Assembly (NCBI GenBank): GCA_022571985.1
Contig: JACZWU010000001.1
Span: 343,501-407,500, forward strand
Direction of reading: 5' to 3'
DNA from: Candidatus Zixiibacteriota bacterium
GTDB lineage: Bacteria; Zixibacteria; MSB-5A5; GN15; FEB-12
DNA length: 64,000 nucleotides
The position numbers and the translations under genes are program-made. Below the pieces are notes generated by a model. The model worked only from the letters and a program-made list of their open reading frames with translations, did not search any database and had not been told where the DNA came from. How positions within the stretch are numbered: the first letter of the stretch is position 1; every line of letters begins with the position of its first letter. Positions 19,701-27,142 of this stretch are shown here, one piece after another.

Positions 19701-20442
19701 TGTTGCTGATGACGTTGTTGTAAATTGTGGGATTTTCTTTGCAATAAATCCCGCCGCCGACGCCAAAGGCTGAATTGTTGCTAATCGTGTTATTGCTGAT
19801 AGTAGGATTAGAAATGTCTTTGCAATAAATCCCTCCACCTGAGCCTAAGGCTGAATTGTTGCTGATAGTGTTGTTGTTTATTATGGGATTGGAGTTAAAG
19901 AAGCAGTTAATCCCCCCACCGGGTCCCAAGGCTGTATTGTTGCTGATAATATTGTTGCTGATGGTGGGATTAGAATTGTTGCGACAAAAAATCCCGCCGC
20001 CTCGGGAACTTGAATTACTGCTGATGGTGTTGTTGCTGATAGTGGGACTTGAGAAATTGCAATAAATCCCACCGCCGTCGCCAGCTGTATTTCCGCCCTG
20101 AATCGTAAACCCATCAACAACAGCTGTAGAATCTTCCCCGCTGTGAAAGTGGAATCCGCGATGAGGTTCTGATTCAGTTCCCTGACAGTCGATAATCGTG
20201 AAGTCCGCTCCATTTTCAGACTTCAGCAATACTCCCTTGCCGCCAAAGTCAATATCTCTGTTTCCCAAGCCGGTGTAGATTCCATCCGCAACCAGAACTG
20301 TGTCTCCAGCAATCGTGGCATCAATACCGGCTTGAATAGTCGGCTGGTCTGCCGGAATGTGGATTGTGGCAGATTGGGCAGTAGAAACAGCTACAATAAA
20401 AATAATTATGAATAGTGGGAAAATAAGATTAAAGAATTTCAT
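16765..20442 (-). CDS. Giant secreted parallel beta-helix protein, three tandem modules, C-terminal dockerin
   Basis: 1225 aa with signal peptide (MKFFNLIFPLFIIIFIVAVS). Three homologous modules begin near residues 25, 412 and 752. Each has an entry domain (IWYVSVGGSDGAGDG-type DUF1565 segment in modules 2 and 3; IHIPADQPTIQAGIDATIAG in module 1) followed by right-handed beta-helix coils. The coil repeat is about 22-24 residues, of the form NPTISNNTISNNSALGSGGG-IYC. Modules 1 and 2 close with a matching CIDSGNPSILDPD-type ending. Residues ~1160-1225 carry two standard 12-residue dockerin loops (DANGDSLVNVDD, DLNCDGSVNIAD). A regular Cys in IYC coils suggests a Cys ladder. Probably an extracellular adhesin or polysaccharide-interacting protein; no lyase catalytic residues recognised. 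Confidence 0.88.
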   Translation of the reverse strand: MKFFNLIFPLFIIIFIVAVSTAQSATIHIPADQPTIQAGIDATIAGDTVLVADGIYTGLGNRDIDFGGKGVLLKSENGADFTIIDCQGTESEPHRGFHFHSGEDSTAVVDGFTIQGGNTAGDGGGIYCNFSSPTISNNTISSNSSSRGGGIFCRNNSNPTISNNIISNNTALGPGGGINCFFNSNPIINNNTISNNSALGSGGGIYCKDISNPTISNNTISNNSAFGVGGGIYCKENPTIYNNVISNNSAESGGGIYCLDFSSPSISNNSITGNSANISGGGIYCGDSSSPSISSNTISENSADSSGAGVYCGSFSSPNISNSIIWANIGPEISPERVNSLIITYSDIEGGWPGEGNINANPLFAFVGPNSNNYNICSQSPCIDSGNPSILDPDSTRSDMGVFYPAHPVCSSGNIWYVSVGGSDGAGDGSTGNPFRTIQHTINVSYHLDTVIVENGTYIENINFGGKSILVTSEYIFTGDSLDIHSTIIDGDSVSTVVTIDGSEDSPTGIMGFTIRNGNALEGGGIYCINSNPTIRNNIITLNSASLRGAGIFCVQSGPTISSNTITENSSNNSGGGIYSGSSNPIISNNTISGNSAGGFTGNGGGIYCTSSNATISNNYISRNSASNGGGIFCASSIADISNNTITANFGSGVYLTNSSPAIVNTIIWSNAGIQVDTNNSSLPMITYCCIQDGWTGEGNIDTDPLFVGPFNGNVCFQSPCIDAGDPSILDPDGSRSDIGLFFPDHPGCSFGNIWYVSVGGSNGAGDGTPGNPFRTIQYAVDLSFSGDTVVVDNGTYVENIIVSGKSILLTSNYLYSDDSLDIKNTVIDGDSAFTVITLIGCDSLTVVSGFTITNGNMGGITCTDNSNPTISYNIISRNTSTSLSSGAGISCVTNSNPTISNNIISENTSTSASSGGGISCVNNSNPKIINNSIIKNSASRAGGGIYCLNSSPSIINNIISGNSVSGISFGGGIYCQASSPTISDNAISGNSADDGFGGGIVCGSNSNPVISNNTITGNSAFRGGGISCISSNPSIINSTITDNTAILGCGLSLRTNSSPSVENTVFAFNRGSELIWCNDETSVPTLTCCDVYGNEDGDWVGCIADQADINDNFSADPLFCDTAAGDFHLSNFSQCLAQYSTCGTLIGALDLSCDLGFLCADANGDSLVNVDDVEFLLNFYFYGGATPFPYLASDLNCDGSVNIADITYLAAYINGTGAPPCCAE

Positions 20443-20770
20443 ATTTTGTTCTAATTTACAAGATTGACCTAATATACTGATATCCTAATATCAGACTGCA
20501 AAAGTGTATTTCTTGATGTAATTTCAGCAGCCTAATAGATTTGTAATACAAGAATTTACTCTCCAATTTACAAAAAAAGGGGTTTTTGTCAAGTCGTTAG
20601 GGGGCGTTTTCGGAAGTTTCAGGACAGTTCCTGTAGGTCAGGACCCCTGTCCTGAGCGAAGTCGAAGGGCTCGTGGTCCTGACGAATCAGACACAAAAGT
20701 CAGGAGTACAAGCCCTTCGGCTCCGCTTAGGATTGTAAACTCCTGACCTACAAAAGCAAAGATTTAGATA
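20443..20770. other. Gene-free stretch holding palindromic element A
   Basis: No coding frame is supported here. The left half is AT-rich upstream DNA of the beta-helix gene, where its promoter must lie. The right half is the imperfect palindrome listed at 20632-20752, ending just before tRNA-Arg. Confidence 0.6.
20632..20752. repeat. Palindromic repeat element A (MITE/REP-like)
   Basis: About 121 bp. Outer arms TGTAGGTCAGGA / TCCTGACCTACA are perfect inverted repeats of 12 bp. Inside them, CCTGAGCGAAGTCGAAGGGC on the left pairs with the right arm AGCCCTTCGGCTCCGCTTAG with three mismatches. The GAGCGAAGTCGAAGG core resembles small repeats scattered in many bacterial genomes. It is non-coding and sits beside tRNA-Arg. 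Confidence 0.75.
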
Positions 20771-20844
20771 TACCCCCGGCAGGAATCGAACCTGCGACCT
20801 TTGGTTTAGGAAACCACTGCTCTATCCAACTGAGCTACGAGGGC
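20771..20844 (-). tRNA. tRNA-Arg (anticodon CCT)
   Basis: Full cloverleaf on the minus strand: acceptor GCCCTCG/CGGGGGT, D-arm GCTC...GAGC, anticodon loop TTCCTAA giving CCT (reads AGG), T-arm GCAGG-TTCGATT-CCTGC, discriminator A. The top pair of the anticodon stem is a G-A mismatch. CCA is not encoded. Confidence 0.95.
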
Positions 20845-20947
20845 ATTCATTTTTGATATGCTAAATGAAATCAGAATCGGAACAAAAGACAAGTGGGATT
20901 AAGTGGTATTGAGCGTCACTCTTTGACCCCCTCTGGCTCTCGGATAA

Positions 20948-20988
20948 ACGAAATCTTTAGATTTCGTCATTCTCGCACATGCGAGAAT
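20948..20988. repeat. Double-hairpin repeat element B
   Basis: Two adjacent perfect hairpins: ACGAAATCT-TT-AGATTTCGT (9-bp stem) and ATTCTCGC-ACAT-GCGAGAAT (8-bp stem), followed by CCAG. About 105 bases on there is an inverted partial match, TGGATTCCAGTCTTCGCAC (from 21094), so the mobile unit may reach to about 21117. The pattern resembles dRS3/NEMIS-type small repeats with a GCGAGAAT core. Confidence 0.65.
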
Positions 20989-21138
20989 CCAGCCATTGAT
21001 ACGGCCGCAGAAGTTCGATTGGAAGTAAAATAAGGGCATACCTTGCGGCATGCTCAGGACTGTGCGAGACGTCTGCTCTAAGTTAAGGCAAGATGGATTC
21101 CAGTCTTCGCACGGGACTAAAGCTGGAAAGGCAATTAT

Positions 21139-21663
21139 CTATTCGGAGTCGTATGTTATCAGATAGTTGACATCGTAATCTTTTAGCAGGTCTTGCCAGG
21201 GCAGAAATGTCAACCCGATAATAGTCGAAATCCCGACCACTTCCCCGCCCAGCCTTTCAATCAATTTGCAGGTGGCGGCGGCGGTTCCTCCGGTTGCTAT
21301 CAGATCATCGACTATGACAACCCGCTGGCCGGAACTGATGGCATCAGAGTGCATTTCGACATGGTCAGTGCCGTACTCAAGCGTGTACTCCTGCGAAATT
21401 TTGTCTGAAGGCAGTTTACCAATTTTTCTGGCCGGCACTAATCCGAGATTTAGCCTGTCGGCTAAGGCGGCACCAAAAATGAAGCCGCGAGATTCTATAG
21501 CTACTAAAACATCAGGTTTGCAGCTGCGGACATACTTTTCCATGCCGTCAAGCGCCTGTTTAAAACCCTTGGGATCCTGCATTAGTGTGGTAATGTCATA
21601 AAAGCGGACTCCCGGTTTGGGAAAATCCGGCACTTCGCGGATATACGATGTTAAATCTGACAT
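21139..21663 (-). CDS. apt: Adenine phosphoribosyltransferase
   Basis: 174 aa, normal length. Converts adenine plus PRPP to AMP in purine salvage. The PRPP-binding loop VVIVDDLIATGGTAAA is intact, and the N-terminal FPKPGVRFYDITTLMQDP is the conserved Apt start. It is last in a minus-strand group with acyP (22 bases upstream) and the LOG-family gene. Confidence 0.96.
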   Translation of the reverse strand: MSDLTSYIREVPDFPKPGVRFYDITTLMQDPKGFKQALDGMEKYVRSCKPDVLVAIESRGFIFGAALADRLNLGLVPARKIGKLPSDKISQEYTLEYGTDHVEMHSDAISSGQRVVIVDDLIATGGTAAATCKLIERLGGEVVGISTIIGLTFLPWQDLLKDYDVNYLITYDSE

Positions 21664-21685
21664 AGCTGCCTCGATTCTGTTGAAG

Positions 21686-21964
21686 TCATCTCTCTACCCT
21701 GAACGATTCATACTGTCCGTTAAATTCGGTCCAGCGGACTCTGACATTCTGTACATTAGAGAATGATGGTCCAACATTCAAGGATTTAATAAACGATTCG
21801 ATCTGACTTTTGTCACCCTCGGCAATGACCAGGACAGAGCGGTCCGGCTCGTTTCTGACAAAGCCGGTCAGGTTCAAGTCTTTGGCTGTGCGATAGCAGA
21901 AATGCCTGAATCCGACTCCCTGGACGAGCCCAGTCAGTTTAATTTCAGCGGCGACATTACTCAA
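21686..21964 (-). CDS. acyP: Acylphosphatase
   Basis: 92 aa. Small ferredoxin-like enzyme hydrolysing acyl phosphates. The catalytic loop LVQGVGFRHF (phosphate-binding Arg) and the catalytic Asn in GFVRNEPD are both present. Its ATG overlaps the stop of the upstream LOG-family gene by 4 bases (ATGA), indicating translational coupling. Confidence 0.95.
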   Translation of the reverse strand: MSNVAAEIKLTGLVQGVGFRHFCYRTAKDLNLTGFVRNEPDRSVLVIAEGDKSQIESFIKSLNVGPSFSNVQNVRVRWTEFNGQYESFRVER

Positions 21965-22440
21965 TTTTGTTTTCTGGCAAGCTCCATCGCAATTTTAGCT
22001 GCCTCTAAGGGATCTTCGACCTGCTGTATTTCCTCGCCAAGTTTCCAAGCCTGAACTGAAATAATCGGTTTGCCCGATACCAGCGCAAAGGCCATTTCAG
22101 ACAAGGTGCCGTATTTCCCAGGCAAAGCCACGATGGCATCAGCAGCACGTACTACCAGTACGTTTCGGGCCTGGCCGAATCCAGTCGGGATGACATAGTC
22201 GATGAATTCGTTGGCATCAGTCTTGTTTTCTGAGGGAATAATTCCAATGGTCGTCCCTCCGGCTTCTTTGGCACCTCTGGCTGCCCCTTCCATTACTCCT
22301 CCCAATCCTCCGCAAAGGAGAACTCCACCGTTTTCCGCTACATATTTGCCAATTTCGGCTGCCATGTCGCGCAGTTTTTTGGAGCATTTTCCTGCGCCTA
22401 TAACGGCTATTACAGGTTTTCTGTCAGTGTTGTCACTCAT
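21961..22440 (-). CDS. LOG-family / TIGR00725-type nucleotide-binding protein
   Basis: 159 aa Rossmann-like protein. It carries LLCGGLGGVMEGAARGAKEA and a PGKYGTLSEM segment that occupies the place of the PGGxGTxxE motif of lysine-decarboxylase-like/LOG proteins. Some relatives release nucleobases from nucleoside monophosphates. The neighbouring apt would recycle adenine from such a reaction, but this functional link is inference. First gene of the LOG-acyP-apt unit, beginning 86 bases downstream of tRNA-Pro(CGG). Confidence 0.82.
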   Translation of the reverse strand: MSDNTDRKPVIAVIGAGKCSKKLRDMAAEIGKYVAENGGVLLCGGLGGVMEGAARGAKEAGGTTIGIIPSENKTDANEFIDYVIPTGFGQARNVLVVRAADAIVALPGKYGTLSEMAFALVSGKPIISVQAWKLGEEIQQVEDPLEAAKIAMELARKQN

Positions 22441-22525
22441 GCTGTCCTACCTAATAAAGTGTTTTTTTGCGGCTACAATCCGCAAATGTTACTGTCAATT
22501 CAATGTAAAAAAATTTGAAAAAATA

Positions 22526-22599
22526 TCGGGGCGACTGGAATCGAACCAGCGACCTCTTAGTCCCGAACCAAGCGCGCTACCAATCTGCGCCACGCCCCG
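22526..22599 (-). tRNA. tRNA-Pro (anticodon CGG)
   Basis: Minus strand: acceptor CGGGGCG/CGCCCCG, D-arm GCGC...GCGC, anticodon loop TTCGGGA giving CGG, T-arm GCTGG-TTCGATT-CCAGT, discriminator A. CCA is not encoded. Confidence 0.95.
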
Positions 22600-22707
22600 A
22601 GTAAACGCTTACGCCAGTAGTTTATAATACAAAATTCGGAAATTAAGTCAACTATTTTCGAATCAAATTTGCTGGCTGTTAAGTCAAGAATAAAGCTCAA
22701 CCTGTAC

Positions 22708-22844
22708 TATAGGAACTGTTGAAAACTCCCGTTACGTAATTGCGAGGAGCGAAGTGACGAAGCAATCTCCTGGTGCCGCAACAATTGAGATTGCCGCGCT
22801 GCGCTCGCAATGACTGATATGGAACTTTATCAACATGACCTATA
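22708..22844. repeat. Palindromic repeat element C overlapping the surE stop
   Basis: Imperfect palindrome of about 137 bp. The outer arms TATAGGAACTGTTGAAAA and (complement of the right end) TATAGGTCATGTTGATAA match at most positions. The inner arms ATTGCGAGGAGCGAAGTGAC-GAAGCAATCTC and GAGATTGCCGCGCTGCGCTC-GCAAT form the main stem. This core resembles a common bacterial intergenic repeat. The right arm includes the surE stop codon (22840-22842). Confidence 0.8.
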
Positions 22845-23619
22845 ATTTTAAATCGGTTTCACTCAGCTTTTTAAGTGACTCTGTGTCTAAAAAATCAGGC
22901 TTCATAGGGGAAATTGATACTTTTCCACTCTTTACTACGGCAAAATCCGTACCCGAAGTTTTTTGCCACTTTGGCTTACCACCAATCCAATAGTAGGACT
23001 TGCCTCTGGGGTCTGTCTTATGAATCACGATATCTTTGTATTTTCTGACACCTGGTTTTGTGAACAGAAAATTTTTATAAGGCCGGCCGTTGTCCGGCGG
23101 CAGATTCACATTCAAGAATACTGATGGCTTCAGTTCAAACTTTGGATAGGCCTTGATTAGCTTAGATACAAACTTGGCAGCTCTTGTCATGGGCATATCA
23201 GGCTCATAGTCAGACATGGAGACAGCAATTGATGGAATCTGTAATATGGATCCTTCAATGGCAGCAGCCACAGTTCCGGAGTAAGTAATATCATCACCCA
23301 TATTGGGGCCGTGATTTATTCCTGATACGATCAAATCCAGTTTGACGGACTTGAAGAAAAGATGAATCGCCAGCATGACACAGTCGGTGGGGGTACCGTC
23401 TATGGCGAAGCAGTTATCAGAAATCTTTTGTGCTCTAAGCGGTCTATTAAGCGTAAGAGAGTGCGAACTGGCTGATTGTTCCCGGTCGGGTGCTACTATA
23501 TAGACATTGGCGGTCTTGCCAAGTTCCCTGGCTAACACTTTTATGCCGTCGGAAAAATAGCCGTCGTCATTGGTGACTAAAATATTGAGTTTCTTCTTCT
23601 GCCCCGCTGCTTTTTTCAC
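22840..23619 (-). CDS. surE: 5'/3'-nucleotidase SurE
   Basis: 259 aa, typical length. Metal-dependent phosphatase on nucleoside monophosphates, linked to stationary-phase survival. Conserved NILVTNDDGYFSDGIK at the N-terminus, PDREQSASSHSLTL, and VSGINHGPNMGDDITYSGTV supply the metal and substrate residues. It follows the GT2 gene by about 30 bases. Its final codons and stop lie in the arm of repeat element C. Confidence 0.95.
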   Translation of the reverse strand: MKKAAGQKKKLNILVTNDDGYFSDGIKVLARELGKTANVYIVAPDREQSASSHSLTLNRPLRAQKISDNCFAIDGTPTDCVMLAIHLFFKSVKLDLIVSGINHGPNMGDDITYSGTVAAAIEGSILQIPSIAVSMSDYEPDMPMTRAAKFVSKLIKAYPKFELKPSVFLNVNLPPDNGRPYKNFLFTKPGVRKYKDIVIHKTDPRGKSYYWIGGKPKWQKTSGTDFAVVKSGKVSISPMKPDFLDTESLKKLSETDLKL

Positions 23620-23650
23620 TCTGCCATCTTACCAAAGTTATCTGAAAGAA

Positions 23651-24346
23651 TCAACACCAGATTCGTTTCCAAATTTGTCTTATAAATCTCCCTGAATCGA
23701 CCAGCGGATTAATATAGGAATGGGAGCCATCGTAGACAGTCGAAATGGAAACTTCATCAATTCTATAACCAGCGGCGCCAGCCTTAAAAAGCATTTCGGA
23801 TTCTAAATCGTAGTTGATGGTCTTTAGCTCGATTGATTTTAACAGACTTACCGGCAGCAGCCTGAAGCCTGACTGGCTGTCTCGTATTCTGCAGCAGGAA
23901 AAAATAGAAATGATAATTGATGTCAGGTTGTTGGTCAGCCAGCGGTCCCAGGGCATAATTTTTGAATCGATATTGCGGGTACCCATAATTAATTTTTGGC
24001 CGTTGTCTTTGGCAAAAAAAGCAGGAATCTCTTCGGGCAGATGCTGCAGGTCGGAGTCTATGGTCAGCACCGAGCGATAGCCGTTTTCTTTGGCATAGTT
24101 AAAACCAGCTATCAGGGCAGCGCCTTTGCCTCCGTTTTGCTTAAAGCTCAGATATTTCACGCCCAGTTCTTTTAATATTTCCAGAGTGTTATCTGCGGAG
24201 CCATCGTTTACAAATAATAAATTTTCATCGCAGACGTACTGGCGAAGTCTGGGAATCAGGTCTCTTAGATATGGCGCCGCGTTATAAGCCGGGACTAAAA
24301 CGAGCACCGCATTTATTCTAAGTAAGGAATCTTTTGGAACTGTCAC
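23651..24346 (-). CDS. Glycosyltransferase family 2 (polyprenyl-phosphate mannose/glucose synthase-like)
   Basis: 231 aa. GT-A fold: VLVLVPAYNAAPYLRDLIPR, then FVNDGSADNT, NGGKGAALIAGF, and the metal-binding TIDSDLQHLPEEIPAF. The layout is that of dolichyl/polyprenyl-phosphate sugar synthases. It has no membrane segments, so it would need a separate membrane partner if it makes a lipid-linked sugar. It lies just downstream of tRNA-Pro(GGG) and upstream of surE. Confidence 0.88.
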   Translation of the reverse strand: MTVPKDSLLRINAVLVLVPAYNAAPYLRDLIPRLRQYVCDENLLFVNDGSADNTLEILKELGVKYLSFKQNGGKGAALIAGFNYAKENGYRSVLTIDSDLQHLPEEIPAFFAKDNGQKLIMGTRNIDSKIMPWDRWLTNNLTSIIISIFSCCRIRDSQSGFRLLPVSLLKSIELKTINYDLESEMLFKAGAAGYRIDEVSISTVYDGSHSYINPLVDSGRFIRQIWKRIWC

Positions 24347-24376
24347 AATTGTTGCCGTTCTGCCTTAGTATTAAAA

Positions 24377-24453
24377 TGGTCGGAGCGAGCCGATTTGAAC
24401 GGCCGACCTCTCGCACCCCAGGCGAGTGCGCTACCTAGCTGCGCCACGCTCCG
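24377..24453 (-). tRNA. tRNA-Pro (anticodon GGG), CCA encoded
   Basis: Minus strand: acceptor CGGAGCG/CGCTCCG, D-arm GCGC...GCGC, anticodon loop CTGGGGT giving GGG, T-arm GGCCG-TTCAAAT-CGGCT, discriminator A followed by an encoded CCA. It is the only one of the five tRNAs here with CCA in the DNA. Confidence 0.95.
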
Positions 24454-24489
24454 ACTTATGGTGAAAATCTACTCTAAATAAATCTGAAC

Positions 24490-24840
24490 TCAAGAGAAAA
24501 GTTCAAGAAGGTCCAAAACGTCTTTTCTGATGTTGCCTATCAGTGTTTTGGCTTTGGCAAAGGCGACCATTCCTGTTTTTTCTTCTCCCTGACGTTTCAT
24601 CATCAGCTTTGACCGTGCACCCGGGATAGTCAGTTTTTCTTTGGTACGCAGGTGTTTTATGCGGTTTACGACTTCGATATCTTTGACAGTATAAGTCCGG
24701 TTGCCCCCTCTGTTTTTGCGGGGCTGAAGAATGGGGAATTCTTTTTCCCAAAACCTCAGGACATAAGGAGCCAGTCCGGTCATTTCGGATACTTCGCTGA
24801 TAGAATAATAAAGTTTTTCGTTTTTGGTAGCGGTAGTCAT
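24490..24840 (-). CDS. MerR-family transcriptional regulator
   Basis: 116 aa. N-terminal winged helix-turn-helix YYSISEVSEMTGLAPYVLRF-WEKEFP, followed by the wing (NRGGNRTYTVKDIEVV) and a helical region with TIPGARSKL. The short length leaves no effector domain. It resembles the short MerR-like regulators common near core metabolic genes. Begins 22 bases after gpsA, probably the last gene of plsY-gpsA-merR. Target unknown. Confidence 0.9.
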   Translation of the reverse strand: MTTATKNEKLYYSISEVSEMTGLAPYVLRFWEKEFPILQPRKNRGGNRTYTVKDIEVVNRIKHLRTKEKLTIPGARSKLMMKRQGEEKTGMVAFAKAKTLIGNIRKDVLDLLELFS

Positions 24841-24862
24841 AATGTTATCCCTCTTGCTATAA

Positions 24863-25870
24863 TCAACTCCAGATTTCTGATTTTAGTTCGCGCCCCATTA
24901 ATTCCCAGATCGCCTCTCCGGGAGGTTTATTTTCAAATAAAACTTTGTAAACTTCTTTTGTTATAGGCATTTCTACGGATTTTAGCCGTGAAAGTTCATA
25001 GCCGGCCCTGGTTGTTTCCACACCTTCTGCAACCATGGTCATGCCCTCTAAGATTTCTTCGAGATTTCTGCCTTTGCCGATTTCTACTCCGACATAACGA
25101 TTACGGCTGTGTTTGGAGACGCAGGTGGTAATCAAATCGCCGACCCCTGAAAGTCCCGCAAAGGTTTCGGCGCTGGCGCCCATTGAAATACCCAGCCGGG
25201 ATATTTCTGCCAGACCTCTGGTAACTAAGGCGCCGGTAGTATTATCTCCCATACCCAGTCCGAAAATTATACCGGCGGCTATGGCGATAATGTTTTTTAA
25301 GGCTCCGCCCATTTCTACTCCGACGAGATCGTCGGATTTATAAACCCGAAAATAGCTATTGCTGAAAAGCTCCTGAAGATTTCTGTTAAGACGGTCATCA
25401 TGACCGGCTACTGTGATGGTAGTTGGCATGCGCTTGGCTACCTCTTCGGCATGCGAAGGTCCCGACAGAGTTGCAAACGAAAATTTCGAGTCCCCTAAAA
25501 CATCTTCGACTACTTCAGACATTCGTTTCAGTGTCTTATTCTCTATGCCTTTGGCCAGATTAAGAAGCCTGGGCTTCTCTCCAAAATAACTTTTAGCCTG
25601 ATTCAGTACAACCCGCAGGTTTTGAGACGGAATAGCCAAGATGACCAGACCGGTATTGCTCAAGGCATTTTCTAATGAGCTCGTAACTGTTACTGAATCG
25701 GACAGCTTAAATGAAACAAGTTTCTCGACCCTGGTTCTTTCGGATTCAAGCCTGCGGGCCTCTTTAGGATTGTATTCCCAGAGAGTTGTCTGGCAATCAT
25801 TATCACTGAGAATCTGAGACACAGCCATCCCCCAGGAACCGGCGCCGAGTATGGTTACGCCTTTTTGCAT
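24863..25870 (-). CDS. gpsA: Glycerol-3-phosphate dehydrogenase [NAD(P)+]
   Basis: 335 aa, normal length. Reduces dihydroxyacetone phosphate to sn-glycerol-3-phosphate for phospholipid synthesis. Dinucleotide-binding VTILGAGSWGMAVSQIL at the N-terminus, LSGPSHAEEVAKRMPT, and the catalytic-Lys region VEMGGALKNIIAIAAGI are all present. It starts one base after the plsY stop, so the first two steps of phosphatidate synthesis are made together. Confidence 0.96.
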   Translation of the reverse strand: MQKGVTILGAGSWGMAVSQILSDNDCQTTLWEYNPKEARRLESERTRVEKLVSFKLSDSVTVTSSLENALSNTGLVILAIPSQNLRVVLNQAKSYFGEKPRLLNLAKGIENKTLKRMSEVVEDVLGDSKFSFATLSGPSHAEEVAKRMPTTITVAGHDDRLNRNLQELFSNSYFRVYKSDDLVGVEMGGALKNIIAIAAGIIFGLGMGDNTTGALVTRGLAEISRLGISMGASAETFAGLSGVGDLITTCVSKHSRNRYVGVEIGKGRNLEEILEGMTMVAEGVETTRAGYELSRLKSVEMPITKEVYKVLFENKPPGEAIWELMGRELKSEIWS

Positions 25871-25871
25871 G

Positions 25872-26522
25872 CTACCTGATATTCTCTGTCTTTGTCGAGA
25901 ACGAAAACACTTTCTCGTTGCCGGAAATTATTCTTGAGATATTTTTACGATGGGCAAAAATTACCAAGACTGTCAGGATTGAGGTCATAACTAAATAAAC
26001 ATTGCTGACAGCGTGTCCTAAAATATATTTTTCAAAGGCAAGACCCAATGAAAGCACCGTAGCACCTATAATCGAACCGAGAGATACGTATTTAGTCACC
26101 ATCAGAACTGCCAGGAATACTGACAAACAGATCAAAGAATGTATCGGAAGCAAGGCCGCCGCCACGCCTAAAGTAGTGTTGGCACCTTTGCCGCCTTTAA
26201 ATTTCAAAAAGACCGGAAAGATATGACCAATCACGACTGCTGCTCCGCAAGTTGCCAGAAACAAATCCAGCGAATAAAAGGACAAGTTAAAATTGTTATA
26301 GGCAGCTTCTGCCATCAAGATTGCCACCGCACCTTTTCCGATATCTGCGATAAAGACCCAGACAGCAGCTTTATATCCGGCAACACGCCAGACATTGGCA
26401 GCGCCAATGTTTCCAGAACCTTCATTCCTTATATCCTTGATTCCAAAAATCCGGCTTATGATAATACCGAAAGGAACCGCACCTACCAAATAGGCCATTA
26501 AAATTGTCAACGAAATCAGCAT
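25872..26522 (-). CDS. plsY: Acyl-phosphate:glycerol-3-phosphate acyltransferase
   Basis: 216 aa integral membrane protein. Transfers an acyl group from acyl phosphate to glycerol-3-phosphate. The three PlsY loop motifs are visible: EGSGNIGAANVWR, KFKGGKGANTTLG and GHIFPVF. The product of gpsA is its substrate, matching the tight gene coupling. The C-terminal 20 residues extend slightly past the last membrane helix. Confidence 0.95.
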   Translation of the reverse strand: MLISLTILMAYLVGAVPFGIIISRIFGIKDIRNEGSGNIGAANVWRVAGYKAAVWVFIADIGKGAVAILMAEAAYNNFNLSFYSLDLFLATCGAAVVIGHIFPVFLKFKGGKGANTTLGVAAALLPIHSLICLSVFLAVLMVTKYVSLGSIIGATVLSLGLAFEKYILGHAVSNVYLVMTSILTVLVIFAHRKNISRIISGNEKVFSFSTKTENIR

Positions 26523-26581
26523 CTAACGCTGCTACTCAAATTCATTTTCAGAAAAACCAACTTAAACGATTGTCAATATGA

Positions 26582-27034
26582 CTACTGAGAGGCAGCTGAA
26601 CTGTCAGTCTCCTCTGTCATATTATCCGTTCCTTCACTATTTTTGTACTGGTCAAGATCCGGGAAACTTTCTACCATGGCATTCAGAAAAGCAACTGCTT
26701 CGGCCGAATCTACTTTTTCATCCAGTCCACTCTGCTGAACAAATCCTATAAAAGGAAATAATTCTCCCTGAGAATATCTTGCAGTATCGACTTTGGCAAG
26801 AAATTCACCTGTTATGCGGTTAAGCAGGGTCGTATCAATTCCCGGTAAGTCAGCCTCGGTTATTAGTCTCATTTCATTTATGGCTGCCTTACTATGAATC
26901 CAAGCTGCAACTTCATTTTGTCTAGCTATGAACAAGATGACCAATGCGACTACCAAAACAAAAATTACACCGCCGACTATGAGAGCGATGGTGCAGCCTT
27001 TTGATAATCCTTTTTCTTGAATTTGTTCAGTCAT
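26582..27034 (-). CDS. Hypothetical single-pass membrane protein
   Basis: 150 aa. A short head, then GCTIALIVGGVIFVLVVALV as a membrane helix (about residues 14-37), then a soluble, acidic helical domain ending in a Ser/Glu/Asp-rich tail (TDNMTEETDSSAASQ). No recognisable family. It lies between the alpha-operon terminator and plsY and seems to have its own transcript. The predicted topology is N-in with the domain outside the cytoplasm. Confidence 0.65.
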   Translation of the reverse strand: MTEQIQEKGLSKGCTIALIVGGVIFVLVVALVILFIARQNEVAAWIHSKAAINEMRLITEADLPGIDTTLLNRITGEFLAKVDTARYSQGELFPFIGFVQQSGLDEKVDSAEAVAFLNAMVESFPDLDQYKNSEGTDNMTEETDSSAASQ

Positions 27035-27142
27035 ATTTTAGGTCAGTTAAACAGCTAATGGAATGGTTTATTATATAGTCTTATCACACAACCAGTCAAC
27101 GGTTTTCTACGAAAAATTTAGAAGGCTTGCCATCTTTGATAA

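Noticed and set aside
17180-20213. Many short ORFs and a CRISPR-like periodic pattern over the beta-helix gene
   Set aside because: The 66-72-base period comes from beta-helix coils encoded on the minus strand. Units are degenerate and have no spacer/repeat structure, and no cas gene is near.
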